From Cristatella mucedo (taxonomy: Eukaryota > Bryozoa > Phylactolaemata > Cristatellidae): DNA of 64,000 nt. The position numbers and the translations under genes were made by a program. The stretch spans positions 1,936,001 to 2,000,000 of the forward strand of contig WPIO01000041.1 of assembly GCA_009760855.2 (NCBI GenBank), given 5' to 3'. Positions 50,201-62,315 of this stretch are shown piece after piece (positions within the stretch are counted from its first letter, which is position 1; the number at the start of each line of letters is the position of its first letter). The notes below the pieces were generated by a model. The model did not search any database. It was not told the origin of the DNA and worked only from the letters and a program-made list of their open reading frames with translations.

Positions 50201-50451
50201 TTGCACATGCTTCAATGTTTTACATCCACCAACAGCTCGTTTACTGATACTAAGCAATCACCAACATATCATTCGCCTGCACACAGCTCAGACAGAGGGC
50301 GCCACAAACTAGCAGCGCCGAGCCATTCATCCATCAGTAGAAGCAGGCATGATGAGCCATATTCGTTTGGCGAAGATTTCTGCCATGATCAGGATTTCAG
50401 TTTACGCTAATAATTGCATGCGTAGGGAACACCGGCACAATTTTGTTGCAG

Positions 50452-50820
50452 AGACAGATCGACGTGAGGATTCTGAACCCTGACGCTGAAACGGTCACAT
50501 TTTTCCTCAAAGCGAAGCCAGAAAAAAAAGACGCGTCGCGTGTCTTTCCTCTTAAGCGGAAACTGAACCTGCCGTCAGATGAGCAGCTGCTGCAGACCGT
50601 GCGGCTGGCTTCGAGCGTAGCTTTTACCAGAGTAGCTGACGCCGTGCAGTCTGAGCAGATGCAAATCGAGCCACTGCAAGCTTTGCTTAGACGACGGTTA
50701 CTGCAGCACTCGCCGAGTCACTGCATCCGGGCTCTTAGCATTCTAGCTAGAATCTACACGAGGCCACGAACAAGGAACGCGAAGCAAAGTGTAAAGACCA
50801 ACGGGCATAGAGAGGCATAG
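50452..50820 (+). CDS. Orphan ORF, possible terminal exon, unknown protein
   Basis: A 123-codon open frame follows a good acceptor (aattttgttgcag) and ends at TAG 50818. The protein (RQIDVRILNPDAETVTFFLK, then KKDASRVFPLKRKLNLPSDEQL) has a soluble, mixed alpha/beta character unlike the simple-repeat ORFs around it. It matches none of the repeat families in this window. No family was recognised. A short Ser/His-rich ORF (50201-50410) lies upstream but has no in-phase donor. It may be a real terminal exon or a decayed gene. Confidence 0.35.
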   Translation, partial: RQIDVRILNPDAETVTFFLKAKPEKKDASRVFPLKRKLNLPSDEQLLQTVRLASSVAFTRVADAVQSEQMQIEPLQALLRRRLLQHSPSHCIRALSILARIYTRPRTRNAKQSVKTNGHREA

Positions 50821-52184
50821 AGAGAGCGTATACAGAGCGCATACGAACAGACAGCCCGGACATAGATATATAGACATACGACAGCCCGGACATAGACAGA
50901 GACACAGACAGGCATGGGCAGCATGGGGTCTCCTGACTCAGGTCATTCAGTTGTGCCTTGAACTAACCTTGAATTATTTGAAGACCGTACCTTTAGTTTG
51001 TCGCTATTACAGCTCGAAGCTCACTCCCGACTGACGTCACGAAATTTTATGACTGACTTGACGGCATGCAAACAGAAGCTAAAAGCGAAACTTTTCCTCG
51101 GCGCATTTGCTGGGTCCGTGCGAGCTGTCCTCTGTCTGTGCGTGTTGACACTGTGCACGCTATCACAAAGCAAATTGACATGAGTCCCTTACAGTAAACG
51201 CTAAGTCCCGGAAAAGAGATTTATTTCTCTCAGGGTGCCATGCAAATGTCTTATTATTATTACTAATATTGTTAGGCATGAACAACTCAGACACAGACCG
51301 TACAGGCATAGGCAGCAGACAGACAGCACAGACACGGACAGAACGGGCATAGACAGGTCAGGCGTGGGCAGCACAATATAAATATAATGTAAATATGATT
51401 CATTTATATAGCGCCCTAAGAGAACTTAATCTCTATTCAGGCGCTTCACGTATGAAACAAAGCTCGAGCCCACAACCTCGGCAAGACCTTGATCGTCGGG
51501 GCGAGCACCTTAAACACTGGACCAAACCAACGCTGGCAATACTTGTAGGCCTTCGTGCCAAACTGCAGAACGACTGGAGGCCGTCAGCCGAGGTGCTGAG
51601 CGCCGAGACACAGCTTCGACTAGATCTGGAGACGACCCCACCTCCTGGGTTACCAGATTGCAGAGCTCTAACCGATAGAGCTACCAGTTGACCTTGACCC
51701 TTACTACGGTGTTCATTCAAAATAAGGCTATACAATCTCGACTTTACAGTCGTAGCAACACTCAGCAGCTAAGCTGATCTGTCGTTCATGTCGAAACTGT
51801 CACGTTACGCCGATGCTAACAAATCTGGGCTGGCTGCCTATCAAGCAGTGTATCGATTTCAAGATTCACCTTTAGGTCCCTCCCACTCTCTTGCTCCTGG
51901 CTGCCTATCAGAATTAGGTTTAGGCTTCCAATCGCACCACCGTCTCATCTGAATCTGGTCTATTAGGTCGAGTGCTTCCTATCTAAACTCTCTTGGAGGC
52001 TGTGCCTCCAGCTACTATGCTCCCACATTGCAAAACTTGCTGCAGGCTGATCACTTGACGGTGGTTAGCTTTTGGGGTGGCGTCGGCCACCGACCTTTGA
52101 CGCTCTACACAGCCGTGCGGGTGTTGCCAAAGTAACATGCCTTCATTTCTTTACGGTGCCAGTGCGAGGCATAGGAAGGCTACA
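50821..52184. other. Decayed LINE 3' end, CAGACA-rich simple repeats and SINE-B
   Basis: 50985-51265 is an old LINE 3' end (CTCACTCCCGACTGACGTCA to GCCATGCAAATGTCTTATTATT). It is flanked by two GACAGACA/CATGGGCAGCA-type simple-repeat patches (50865-50930 and 51275-51375). Confidence 0.5.
51395..51535 (-). mobile_element. SINE-B copy
   Basis: CATTTATATAGCGCCCTAAG to GAGCACCTTAAACACTGGACC. A second tRNA-like patch, AGAGCTCTAACCGATAGAGC at 51660, follows. Confidence 0.85.
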
Positions 52185-52640
52185 CATAATAATAACAACA
52201 ATACATTTGTATAACGCCCTTGGAGAACTGAGTCTCTTTCTAGGCAGTTGACATATGCTGTAAAGAAAGCATGATCGAATGATTAGTGGTAGCACGAACA
52301 ATGTCATTAAGCATGGCATGGTTAAAGGTGAAGACGAAATAAACCATGATTAAATACTTAGTGGTACCACTCACAATGTCATCAAGCATGACACGGCTTG
52401 AGGTGACATGTGCAGTGTCAACATGTAAAATGTGGTTACTGGTAGTATGCAGCGTCAGCACACGGAAGCACACTAAGAACGAATCACTAAGACACATTAA
52501 ATGCTGCGATAAACAGGGGCCTTCCTTTTAAACGCCGTCAAGTCACGGGATGTCGTGACGTCAGTCGGGAAGTAGTTTCAGGCTTTGGGAGCATATACAC
52601 TAAAAGCACGGTCTCCAGAGGGTTTGAGGTTTGTACGAGA
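52185..52640 (-). mobile_element. LINE-A 3' end fragment
   Basis: Tail in reverse (ATACATTTGTATAACGCCCT, AGGCAGTTGACATATGCTG), then ATCAAGCATGACACGGCTTG, to a TCAGTCGGGAAGTAGTTTCA piece. Confidence 0.75.
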
Positions 52641-52949
52641 TGTAGCTATACGATTTGCATTGAATCCAGCTGGGGTCCGTCGGCCTGTTAGTAGCATGCT
52701 AGCTGCTCTTCGCCCTCCCTCCCTCTCTCACTCTCTCTCTCCGCTTCTTTCCTATTCAATTTACATTTAGGCTTGTGCTGTTCGATCTACATCTACTAAT
52801 AAGTCTTAGGCTGATAGAACACCTGGGATTAGCAAAGTCCAATGTCTACGTATCCACTAGAACTCCCCAAAAACGCTTAATGCAGCAGGCCGGGCGGTTG
52901 GTGAAGGTTGGATTGGCAGTTATTCAGAGGGACGCCCACCTCTGCTCGA

Positions 52950-53098
52950 CTAAGCCTAGCCCTGATTTCGCAAGGGCCTAAGGTGCTCACCTTTAGTGAC
53001 CAGGGTCGTGGGCTCAAGCCCTTTGGCATATGAAAAGCGCCTGATTAGAGACTAAGTTCTGTTATGGCACCATGCAAATGAGGTATTTATTTATGTAA
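52950..53098 (+). mobile_element. SINE-B copy, forward
   Basis: AAGGTGCTCACCTTTAGTGA, TCGTGGGCTCAAGCCC, AAAGCGCCTGATTAGAGACT and a TATTTATTTA tail. Confidence 0.7.
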
Positions 53099-54189
53099 GA
53101 TTATGGACTCACCCCTACATGGATACCACGGTTGGCGGGAGAGAGGGAGTCTCCGAAGGACTCCCGACTTTATCTCGGCTCAACCACACCTCAATCCTAG
53201 CGCTCCAAGCAGACAAGACAATGCTAAGCGCCTGCACAGCGGCAGTGGTGCACGAAATTCGCCAGGCGGTACTTGGCCTTTAATTTCCCTAGCGGTCCAC
53301 GGCGTTTCCGTGACGATTCAGGCCTATGGTAACAAGTCCAACCTGATGGTCATCTCTGTTTTTCATCCATCCACCATCGTTCTTCTCAATCCACCGTCGT
53401 TCCGCCATCGCTCCTGTCATCTACCCCTGCATCTAGGCGGTTCTATGATAGCTCTTCCAGTTATCTGTTCGTGCATTACAACTCTCGTACGTCTGCACCT
53501 AAGTTGACTCTACTTGCAACAGTTTTCTTCCTGATTTATTACTAACCGCTGGAGTGCCACTGGCTATTGGTCTTGTTGAATTTGCTTCAACTTCTTCGGG
53601 AGGGGAGGACCCTTCGGTCCACTTGCTACCACCACTGCTTGCGATGGACAATAAAGGATTGCCCATTGCAGGGATCAAACCGGCGACCCTGCAGTTGTGA
53701 GGATGCGAGCATCTTACTCCTGGACGGAGATCCACGCACAGGAAGAAATGATGCTTCAAACAGGATATCAACAAGAGAAGGGAAATGTTGAGCCATCATT
53801 ATTGCTATCACAATTCTGGTGATAAGAAATTGTGGGATGTCTCGGGGCACCTTCACTCCCTTGTCAACAGGAACACATAGCCGGTAATGTCCTCGGGGTG
53901 AGAAGGTCAAAAGACACAAAGGACAATGAGGAGCTACTAATGAGAAGCAGCCAGTGGGTTTATTACACCTTGGTTTAACAGCAGCCCTTTAACGGTCAAG
54001 TCTAGACGGAGAGCAAGGTAGTGCAGGCAAGCCAGCAAGTGACTACCTAGGTACAGGGTGAAGCTGACTGTCTCTCTTAAGCTATCGGTGAGTACCTCGG
54101 TGCAAAGATGACATGGATACGCCGGAAGTCCGGTTAAGCCCTGGGTCTGACAAGAGAACACTACAGGATGTGCCTGCAGGCGCATCGTG
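53099..54189. other. No gene recognised
   Basis: Apart from the SINE-A-like piece at 53615-53740, nothing was recognised. A 134-codon ORF (53103-53507) contains TCCACC/ATCCATCC-like low complexity. Confidence 0.35.
53615..53740 (-). mobile_element. SINE-A-like copy, diverged
   Basis: CACCACTGCTTGCGATGGAC, AAAGGATTGCCCATTGCAGG, GATCAAACCGGCGACCCTGC. Confidence 0.55.
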
Positions 54190-54345
54190 TCCAGCGGTCC
54201 TGAGCTGCTACTCCCAGGCTGCTCACTTCATCGACTGCTCTCTCCTGACTCTGCTTTGCTTCTCACTTTCTCTTTGCTGCGTGAGACAAAGTCTTTTGGC
54301 TTACAGCCCATGCGTGCACCGTAAGCAGCGCAGCGAAGCTCAGGC
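54190..54345 (+). mobile_element. LINE-B 3' fragment, short
   Basis: The stretch GCGGTCCTGAGCTGCTACT to CGTGAGACAAAGTCTTTTGG matches the untranslated part near the LINE-B 3' end. Confidence 0.7.
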
Positions 54346-54390
54346 TTTGATGTGCTGCGGAAAAACTATCTTGCCTAGCAGGAACTTGTG

Positions 54391-54565
54391 TGAGCCGTGA
54401 TGGCGCAATAGGTGAGGCGGTTGCTTTCACGACCTCGGTCCCGAGGTCGTGGGTTCGATTCCTGCGGTGGGCGATTCTTTATCGCCACTGCAAGCGGTGG
54501 TGATAGCCGTAAAGGCTCTTCTGTCGCTATACAAAAAGAGGCTGTTTAATCAGCTAGGATTTTTT
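54391..54565 (+). mobile_element. SINE-A, near-consensus copy
   Basis: GTGAGCCGTGATGGCGCAAT, then AGGTGAGGCGGTTGC (box A), GTGGGTTCGATTCCTGCGG (box B), GGTGATAGCCGTAAAGGCTC, AAAGAGGCTGTTTAATCAGC and a T run. The intact Pol III boxes make it the best reference copy in the window. Confidence 0.92.
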
Positions 54566-54571
54566 TTTTTT

Positions 54572-54755
54572 AGGTGAGCCGTGATGGCGAAATAGGTAAG
54601 GCGGTTGCTTTTCACAACCTCAGCCCCGAGGTCGCGGGATGGAATCCTGCAGTGGGCGATCCTTTATCGCTGCTGCAAGCAGTGGCGATAGCCGTAAAGG
54701 CTCTACTACTGTCGCTATAAAAAAGAGGCTGTTAAATCAGCTAAGTATTTATTTA
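54572..54755 (+). mobile_element. SINE-A, tandem neighbour of the previous copy
   Basis: Same orientation and same order of segments, starting 7 bases after the first copy's T-rich tail. Box B is altered (GCGGGATGGAATCCTGC). Confidence 0.9.
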
Positions 54756-54774
54756 TTCATTTATTTACGAACTT

Positions 54775-54930
54775 GTTCTTCTAACCATGTTATCCATTTT
54801 GTTTGTTTGTCAAGCATGATATTACTCACCATTCAATTGCATTTCCCTTTGGAGCAAATGTAAAGCGCCTAGAAAGAGATTGAGATCTCTGAGGGCGCTT
54901 TATCAAGTGCATTATTATTATTATTATTCG
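54775..54930 (+). mobile_element. LINE-A 3' end fragment
   Basis: GTCAAGCATGATATTACTCA to GGAGCAAATGTAAAGCGCCT, then TGAGGGCGCTTTATCAAGTG and ATT repeats. It follows two SINE-A copies. Confidence 0.8.
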
Positions 54931-55299
54931 TGGCTTTTCGGAGTAACATACCGAGATGCATTCCACTAGATCACAGGTAAGTGCCTAGGTGCAATGCAGA
55001 TGCCGAGTGTCTCTCAACTAGCTCCACGGGATATCTCGGCTCCTTTGAATCACCGAGTCCTTTTTGAGAGCACTTATCACCCTCGCAGAGCATCGTTTTC
55101 ATCACGGTAGCATCCCAGTGGGCCTAGCTATGCCTCAGCAGTTAGAGATTTCAGATGTCAGGAGCCAGTCGTGGTCCTTTGAACGTTTAAATCATAGGAT
55201 ACCGGAGGGATCTGCTCATGCATGGTCCACTTCTGCATCTAATTTAAACGTTACCTCTTACCGAATCATATAACACCCGAGCTAAATCTGCTCTGCTTT

Positions 55300-56610
55300 A
55301 ATTTTATGTAGATAGCAAACAGCTTTCGTTATGCTTTGATCCGTCCCTGCCTTCCAGAAGGTCAGACTCTCTCAGCTACCTTGCTGCTTGGATTGCTGAT
55401 ATCCGTTCTAGAAAGGCAGCAAACGTTCTCAAACGTAATGACGATGCAACCAACTCCCTAGCTCTTGAAAAAGCTAGTCTTAGTCAGAAATTGGAGAGCC
55501 TAACCCTGAAATGGGCTCAGCCAGCAAATCTCCTTCTGAATCTGGACAAAATCTGAGTCCCCTGCTCCAAAATGGCCGTTCACTAGATGATCACTTTAGC
55601 TCCACAGTCAAGACTGCCTGCTTTCATAATTGGTAGCATCACAAAAGTTCGAGCTTCCTTGGCTAAGAATAGCGCAGCCGATTCGTGAATAGCCAGAATA
55701 GCGGAGCTGATTCATGAAGTGCCAGCATATCTCCTGCTGGATCTGCGCCAAACTTAAGTGTCATGTTCCAAAGTGACCTTTCGTTAGACGACAGCACCAG
55801 CGCCACAATCAAGTCTGCCTACTTTCAGCTATATAACGTTGTTAAAATTCGGGCTTGTTCAGATAAGGATACCACATCTGCGTTGGTCCATGCATTTGTG
55901 ATATCCCGTCATGACTTCTGTAACACTCTGCTTGCTGGCCTACCGGCATATGCAATCAGGTGCTTACAGCTGGTGCCAAACTCTGCAGCTAGGCTTGTCT
56001 GTCGTGAGCATCGCAGTTGCCACATCACACCACTGCTCGCCGACCTGCACTGGCTACCAGTCAAGCAACTGATTAACTTCAAAGGTTTTGTCGCTCACTT
56101 TTAGGTCCCTTCATTCTATGGCTCCAGCCTATCTATCAGATCTACTCGCCCACCAGGCCAAGGATCGTATCACCCACTTTTCAGAATCTGACAGTTTAAC
56201 CGATACCTCGTACAAACCTGAAATCCTTTGGAGACCGTGCTTTTAGTTAGTTGCTTTTAGTTCGTGTGCTCCCAAAGCCTGGAAATCACTCCAGACTTCC
56301 GTCACGACATCCCCTGACTTGACCACATTTACAAAGAAATTAAAAACGCACCTATTTAGAACAGCATTTAGTGGGTCCCTGCGATTCGTCCTTTATGTGC
56401 TTATGCATGCAGACACTGAGCATGCTGCCACTAGCTACACTTGCATGCTGACCCTGTGCATTTCACCACTAACCATGTTATTCATGTTGTTTATCAAGCA
56501 TGATATTACTCACCATTCAATCGCGTTTCCCTTTGCAGCATATGCAAAGTGCCTAGAAATAGATTGAGTTCTCTGGGGGCCCTTTATCAAGTGCATTATT
56601 ATTATTAAGT
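55300..56610 (+). mobile_element. LINE-A 3' half
   Basis: It covers the MFQSDLSLDDSTSATIKSAY, HDFCNTLLAGLPAYAIRCLQ and [20 protein letters not shown] region, then [17 protein letters not shown] and the tail with ATT repeats at 56590. An older duplicated stretch at 55300-55720 repeats the DDATNSLALEKASLSQKLES segment. Confidence 0.85.
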
Positions 56611-57400
56611 TGTGAAAATAACAACAACAAGAGCAAGACATTTGTCAACAACAACAACAAGAGAACCACAACAACAACAACAACAATAAGACCCCAAAGA
56701 GAACCAAATCTCTGTATTGGCACTTTGCACATGCTATTAAGGAAGCGTGTCCGTCGTTCAGTTTAATTTAACAATTTATTCTCTCCTTGCTGCTGAAAAT
56801 TCGGGCTTTCATTTCTCTATAGATATACATATCTGTACCGTGGTTTTGATTCCGCCTTTCAGTGCTTCAGTACACCACCTCAAACTCTCGTAATTTTCTT
56901 GCAGCTTGCTTTGCCACAATGTTCACTTGGATTGCGGAAAATTGTATCAAATTAATTGTTAGAAAAGCAAGCAGCTTAGAGCAAGCCCAAAATAGCTCAG
57001 AAGCTGGAATGCCTCATTCTTGAGATTGGATCAGCCAATGAAATTTCGCTCCTCTGCAGCCTCTGCCCTAAAATGAGGTACCCTGATTCAAAATGGCTTT
57101 TGATGGGTGACCACATCCGGTTTACACTTGAATCTTCCTACTTGTCAGTTTCAAAATATCGCCAAAACTCTAGCTTCCTTATGAAGGGTAGACCACCACC
57201 ACCAAGCATTGCACACATTGACCACACCAGATCAGACATTGTCGACTTTCTTTTTGAAAATCTTCCCGGCAGCAAAACTCATTGCTAGCAGATGATGCAA
57301 AACTTTGCAGCTAAAGTAGTCTATCGCGACCGGTGCAACTGTCACATCACACTACTTCTTCATACTGATAACCAATCTCCATTCCTTTAGAGACCATATA
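56611..57400. other. AAC-repeat patch and decayed LINE sequence
   Basis: AACAACAAC repeats at 56625-56690, then degenerate LINE-like sequence around 56990-57370. Confidence 0.45.
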
Positions 57401-57411
57401 TAATTATACAC

Positions 57412-57545
57412 AATTCATTTGTATAGCGCCCCAAGAGAGCGTAATCTCTATTCAGGCACTTCACAGATGCCTCGGGGCTCGAGCCCACGACCTCAGCCAG
57501 ACCTTGGTCGGGGCGAGCACCTTAACCACTGGACCAAACCAGCTG
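57412..57545 (-). mobile_element. SINE-B copy
   Basis: CATTTGTATAGCGCCCCAAG to GCACCTTAACCACTGGACCA, near-identical to the 30.5-kb copy. Confidence 0.88.
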
Positions 57546-57939
57546 TTTTAGTTATCTACAAACAGAGCCTGGAGCTTTCTACCGACTGACCATACATCAC
57601 CTGACTCGACGGCATTTATCAACAAAGCAAAAAAAAGCAATACCTTAGATCACGTTCTTCATCTCCTTCTATCAATATTTATCAAAGCAAGCGTTTTGAA
57701 ACAGCACGTGTTTATACCACTAATCAATTGACATGCATCTTTCCAGCACATGCAAAGGTCCAAGTAAGATTTTAGGTTCTCTCAAGGCGAATGCCTTGCC
57801 TTCAGCACAGCTGAACTATGAAAAACCATGGGTATGCATTTCATATGAATCTGCATTTCTGATTATTAGGACAATCTGGTAAGTATTCACTCATTAACTT
57901 CAGTTTCTCTTAAAATAGACGTCTATGAATAAAAGAAAA

Positions 57940-58113
57940 ATTCTAGCTGATTAAACAGCCTCTTTTTGCATTGCGACAGAAGAGCCTTTTTAGGGCTATC
58001 ACCACCGCTTGCAGTGGTGATAAAGAATCGCCCACCGCAGGAATTGAACTCACGACCTTGGGACCGAGGTCGTGAAAGCAACCGCCTTACCTAGTGTGCC
58101 ATCACGGCTCACC
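57940..58113 (-). mobile_element. SINE-A copy
   Basis: CTAGCTGATTAAACAGCCTC to TAGTGTGCCATCACGGCTCACC, full length in reverse. Confidence 0.9.
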
Positions 58114-58189
58114 GTTCTTACTGTACAAACTGGTGTCACCACAACTTCAAGCATGCTAGGACAGAGTGGCTGATACGATTTCTTAACAG

Positions 58190-58510
58190 TAATAATAATA
58201 ATAATACGGTTGTATTGGACCATAAGATAACCTTATCTCTCTCCAGGCATTTTACATGTAATGTAAAATAATCATAATCACGTGGTTAGTGGTAGCATGC
58301 ACAATGCCAACAAGCATAATATGGTTAGAGGTGACATGCCCACTGTCAACATGCAAAAGCGGTTAATGGTGGCATTCACAGTGTCAGCACGAATAAGCAC
58401 ACAAAGGAGTAATCACAAAGACCCACTAAATGACGTTTTAAACAGGTGCGTTTTAAGCTTCTTCTTATGCGCCAAATCAGTGGATGTCGTGACGCCAATC
58501 GGGAATTACT
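58190..58510 (-). mobile_element. LINE-A 3' end fragment
   Basis: AATAATAATAATACGGTTGT, then CAGGCATTTTACATGTAATG and CTAAATGACGTTTTAAACAG. It is the reverse of the LINE-A terminus. Confidence 0.7.
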
Positions 58511-58899
58511 CGATTGTCTCTTTTTGTCAAACTAAGCTGCAGAAGCGTTAAAATTTTGGGCTGCTGGCTCGAAGTGCCACCCTTCAAAATTAACAGACCG
58601 ACTAAAGTCACCAAAATAACGACTCGCTAGCATGGTGAAGGCAAGAATATGTCAACCCTCCCCCCGCCCCGATTTCAGTACAACACGCTTTTGCATAGAT
58701 AGGGGAAGCACAGCTTTTGACTCACTCACTCAAGCTGCACATCTTGATATCTGCGTCCGGATCGGCTGCTTCACTCAGCACCCAGTTACCGATGTACCCA
58801 TCGACTCATTTATCCCTCCTCTCATCCACCGATTCACCCCTGCATCCATTCACCTCTACGACCACGGCCTGCAGCCCTACGGCTAGCCACCAGCTCGCC

Positions 58900-59624
58900 A
58901 GGTCTGCCGTTTTCTGCATGCCTCCTGCGAGCCTTGCCATCGATAGTTCCAGCACTTCCTGCCCGGCCGCCAGGCCGAAGTTCAGCCGCGAAGCGTCTCC
59001 GGTATAGGCGAGCTAGGGCTATTAACCTCTAAACGTCAGCACTAAGCACGCCACCCACCATCTCACCTAGCTGCTGCTTAGCAATACGCTTTCGTAGAAC
59101 TCCAACGCGGGGCTCTTCTTCATCGTGAGGAGGCAGTGCGGGCTCGAGTGCCCTATTGACCTCCTGACTTCCGGTCGATGGCCGGAAAGGGTGACCGACC
59201 GAGCAAACGCCGGCAGATCGGCTGGAAACGCCGACCGACTGCGGTTCAGGCTCTGATCCAGCTCTGGTCTCGCACGTCCTCGACAGAGCTCGGCGCCCAT
59301 GCCTTGACTGCGCTCTCCGCGTCCCCACCCTTCCCTGACTTCACAGCGCCTCGGCGCCTGCCCCTAGACCTCGCTATCGTCGTCCTCCCTACGACGGGGC
59401 TAGGCGGCGCCCTCAACAGCCCAGCTTGGTGCCCGCCCCTCGACCAAGTGCACCTTGCCCGCCCCTCGACAGTATGCTAGGTGCCCGCCCCTCGACAGCG
59501 ATTGGCGCCCATGGCTCGACAGCAGCGCCCCCTCTGCTGTGCTCGCCAGACCACATCCGGGCTAGCTGTACCAGTACTTAGGGCATCAGCAAGATACCGC
59601 TGCACCCGTGCAAGTATTGCATCG

Positions 59625-59690
<66 letters not shown>

Positions 59691-60830
59691 CGGGCGGCGG
59701 CCGACGTGGGCTGATGGTGCACGACTTGGTGGCGACCAGCTCTGCAACGATTCGCCCTCGCGTGCTCGCCTGCACAGGGAGCGAATGCACGACAATACAC
59801 GGAACTCTCTACTGTATGCATAACAATACAGTGAACACGTGACTGTACTACCAGGAAAGCACGACTTCGACGACCGACAATTCAAACAGGCGCCCCCCAT
59901 TAATTTGTATCGCTACGCAGAAGGGGGCGAGCTCTGCGGACATGGTGCCCCATTGTTGTTGACTCGCTCGCACTGCGAATCCTGACGGGAGCTCCCTTTT
60001 CCTTTCCCTTTTTTGTCTCTGCGATCAGCCGCCTCGGCCTTTTGGCGCCGAAGGCCGCTCGCCAGCACCCTTCGCTCGGGCCACCTGCCAGCTCGGGTCA
60101 GCCAATCGATCTGTGCGTCGTGCTCGACCCACCTCGTCTATATCTGCTGCTCAGCACTGGGCTCCAGCCTGCCAACCTGCGCCGCCGACGCTATCGCTTT
60201 CCTCACTACCGCTTCCACCTCGAGGCCGCCGCCGCCGACTCGACCTTCAGCCAGCACAGGCGCTACGCGCGAGCGAGGCAGCGAGCCGCGAGAGCAGGCC
60301 GCCGCCGCCGATGCACTCGCGCCGGCTCTCCGCGCCGCTGTCAAGCTGCTCTCTTCTTACAGCTCGTACGCGCGTCTCTTTTCGTCATAGATGCGCCCGC
60401 GAGTCCCCCCCCGCCCGCCCGCCAGCCCAACAGCCCTGCGCGCGCCCACAGGCGTACGCCTCGCACAGACGCCAAGCTCTAAATGTCACTAATGAAATAG
60501 AGCGGCGGAGAGATCCCGTCGTCGGCGACGCGAGCGCATCTTCTTACAGTGGAGAGCGCCTGTTTTGGCTTACCTTCGAGTCAGTCGTCCGAAGACGCTC
60601 GCGGGAAGGGAAGTTTGACAGGTCGTCAGAGTCCATCTGTAAAAGAAAATTCATCGTGCAGTGGTTTCTGGCCGCAGCTTTTGTCCGAGAGCTTGTACTA
60701 TTAAATTGTTATCGCGCGTCGCCGTCGTCACCGCCGCTCTCCACTCCCGCGAGATTGTCGCAAACGCACGTGCTTAACATCGACGGTCCATGGGCTGGCC
60801 GACTAACAACAGTAATCTCTAAATAATGCC
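58900..60830. promoter_or_regulatory. GC-rich, CpG-rich region, possible promoter or first exon
   Basis: The composition changes sharply here, with many CG dinucleotides and unmutated GC-rich tracts. Several overlapping ORFs (for example 60042-60482 and 60113-60826) have Arg/Pro/Ala-rich, frame-indifferent translations. None matches a known protein. Pyrimidine runs (CCCTTTTCCTTTCCCTTTTT at about 59993) could mark a transcription start. No splice-supported coding exon was found. Confidence 0.35.
59627..59686 (+). repeat. (AC)30 microsatellite
   Basis: Thirty uninterrupted AC units within the GC-rich region. His/Thr or Val/Cys ORFs across it are artefacts. Confidence 0.98.
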
Positions 60831-61639
60831 TCTAAATAATCTGTGGATTTTTAAAGTATCCCGGAAGCCCTTTTGTTGTCTAGTCACGTATAAGAAGCAG
60901 GCAGCGCTGCGTCAAGCTCTGCTATGCACCGATACACACCGGGCCTCCCTAGAGCGAGTACCTACTGCCGACGTACCGCGAAGAACAGAATGTGGCAGCA
61001 CACTTCCGGCCAAGCCCGAACACTTAGCGACTCCGTTTTTACTCTACTTCTTACCACCTCGCCATCTTGTTTGCTCTTGGCGACGCTTTCGTCCATCTTG
61101 ACTCATCTCCCCTTTTCCCCTACGTCTACTACTCTAGAACCGACCGTCGTCGCATATTTGGATTTTAATGCACGTCCACTATACCAGCCATTTCGGCGCT
61201 TACCGTCCGGCTAGCCAACGTCAAGCCCACCCCGAGGAGCGACTTAGGCAAGTCGCAACGTATCCACGGAAAACAGAGTATTTTTCAAAGGTCAAGGTCG
61301 AGAACACGTTTCCTCATCATTCCGTCCAAGCTAAAAATTTAACAACTGAAATAATTTTGCGGCCAACTTAATAAACAGGAATTAAATTAGTCATAAATTA
61401 TCAAAGTAAAGGCACGGGCACTGCTTAGGAGATTTAGTTGGCAAGACGTTACCTTCATCAAGCACTTTCCTTCACTTAGCCGTCTGGTAAAAGCATAATG
61501 CCCGCCAAACTAGTTCTGTTAGCGGCGCAGTAGCACGGTACTAAAATGTGTACCAATTGCAATCCCGCCGACCGCGTATAATAATTTCGAGGGACCAAAA
61601 ATAGCCACGAGCACGACTTTCAAGAGCACCTCTCTGTCT
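60831..61639. other. No gene recognised
   Basis: Short ORFs only, with no domain or splice support. Confidence 0.35.
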
Positions 61640-61818
61640 AATGGACTCGCCTGGGCTGCTGCTGCTTCCATTCCTGCTCTCTGCCTCAACTGCACTCCTG
61701 ACCTGGCAATGCTTCTCGCGTTCTCTGGGTTGCGTGAGGTGAAGTCTGTTGGCTAGCCCATGCTTACCGAAAGCTTCTTATGCTGTGAGTGAGCTATAAA
61801 AAAAAACTCTCCTGCGTA
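61640..61818 (+). mobile_element. LINE-B 3' fragment, short
   Basis: Contains CTGCTCTCTGCCTCAACTGC, GCGTGAGGTGAAGTCTGTTG and AACTCTCCTGCGTAA from the LINE-B 3' end. It stops where a LINE-A copy begins. Confidence 0.65.
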
Positions 61819-62315
61819 AGAATAATTTGATAATACACTTGATAAAGCACCCCCAGAGAACTCAATCTCTTTCTAGGCGCTTTGCATTTGCTGCAAAGGG
61901 AAATGCAATTGAATGGTAAGTAAAATCATGCTTGAAAAACAAACGAAATGAATAACATGGTTATGGGTGACATGCACAGGGTCAGCATGCAAATGTGGTT
62001 AGTGGCAGCATGCACAGTGTCAGCACGCACAAGCACATGAAAGACGAATCACAGGGACCCACTAAATGCTGTCCTAAATAGATGTGTTTTTAAGTGCCTT
62101 TTAAATGTGGTCAGGTCAGGGGATGTTCTGACGCAAGTCGGGAGGGAGTTCCAGGCTTTGGGAGCATACGAACTAAATGCACGGTCTCCAACGGATTTAA
62201 GGTTTGTACAAGGTATAAAAATTCATATAAATGTGCGTTTCTACTTTGTTTTTGAATGTGGTCAAGTCAGCAGGTGTTGTGACGCAAGTCGGGAGTGAGT
62301 TCCAGGCTTTGGGAG

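Noticed and set aside
54391-54470. tRNA gene call on the SINE-A head
   Set aside because: Box A and box B are present, but acceptor and anticodon stems do not pair as a cloverleaf, and the sequence recurs with a SINE body.
59477-59900. ORFs with His/Thr or Val/Cys runs
   Set aside because: They are translations of the (AC)30 microsatellite.
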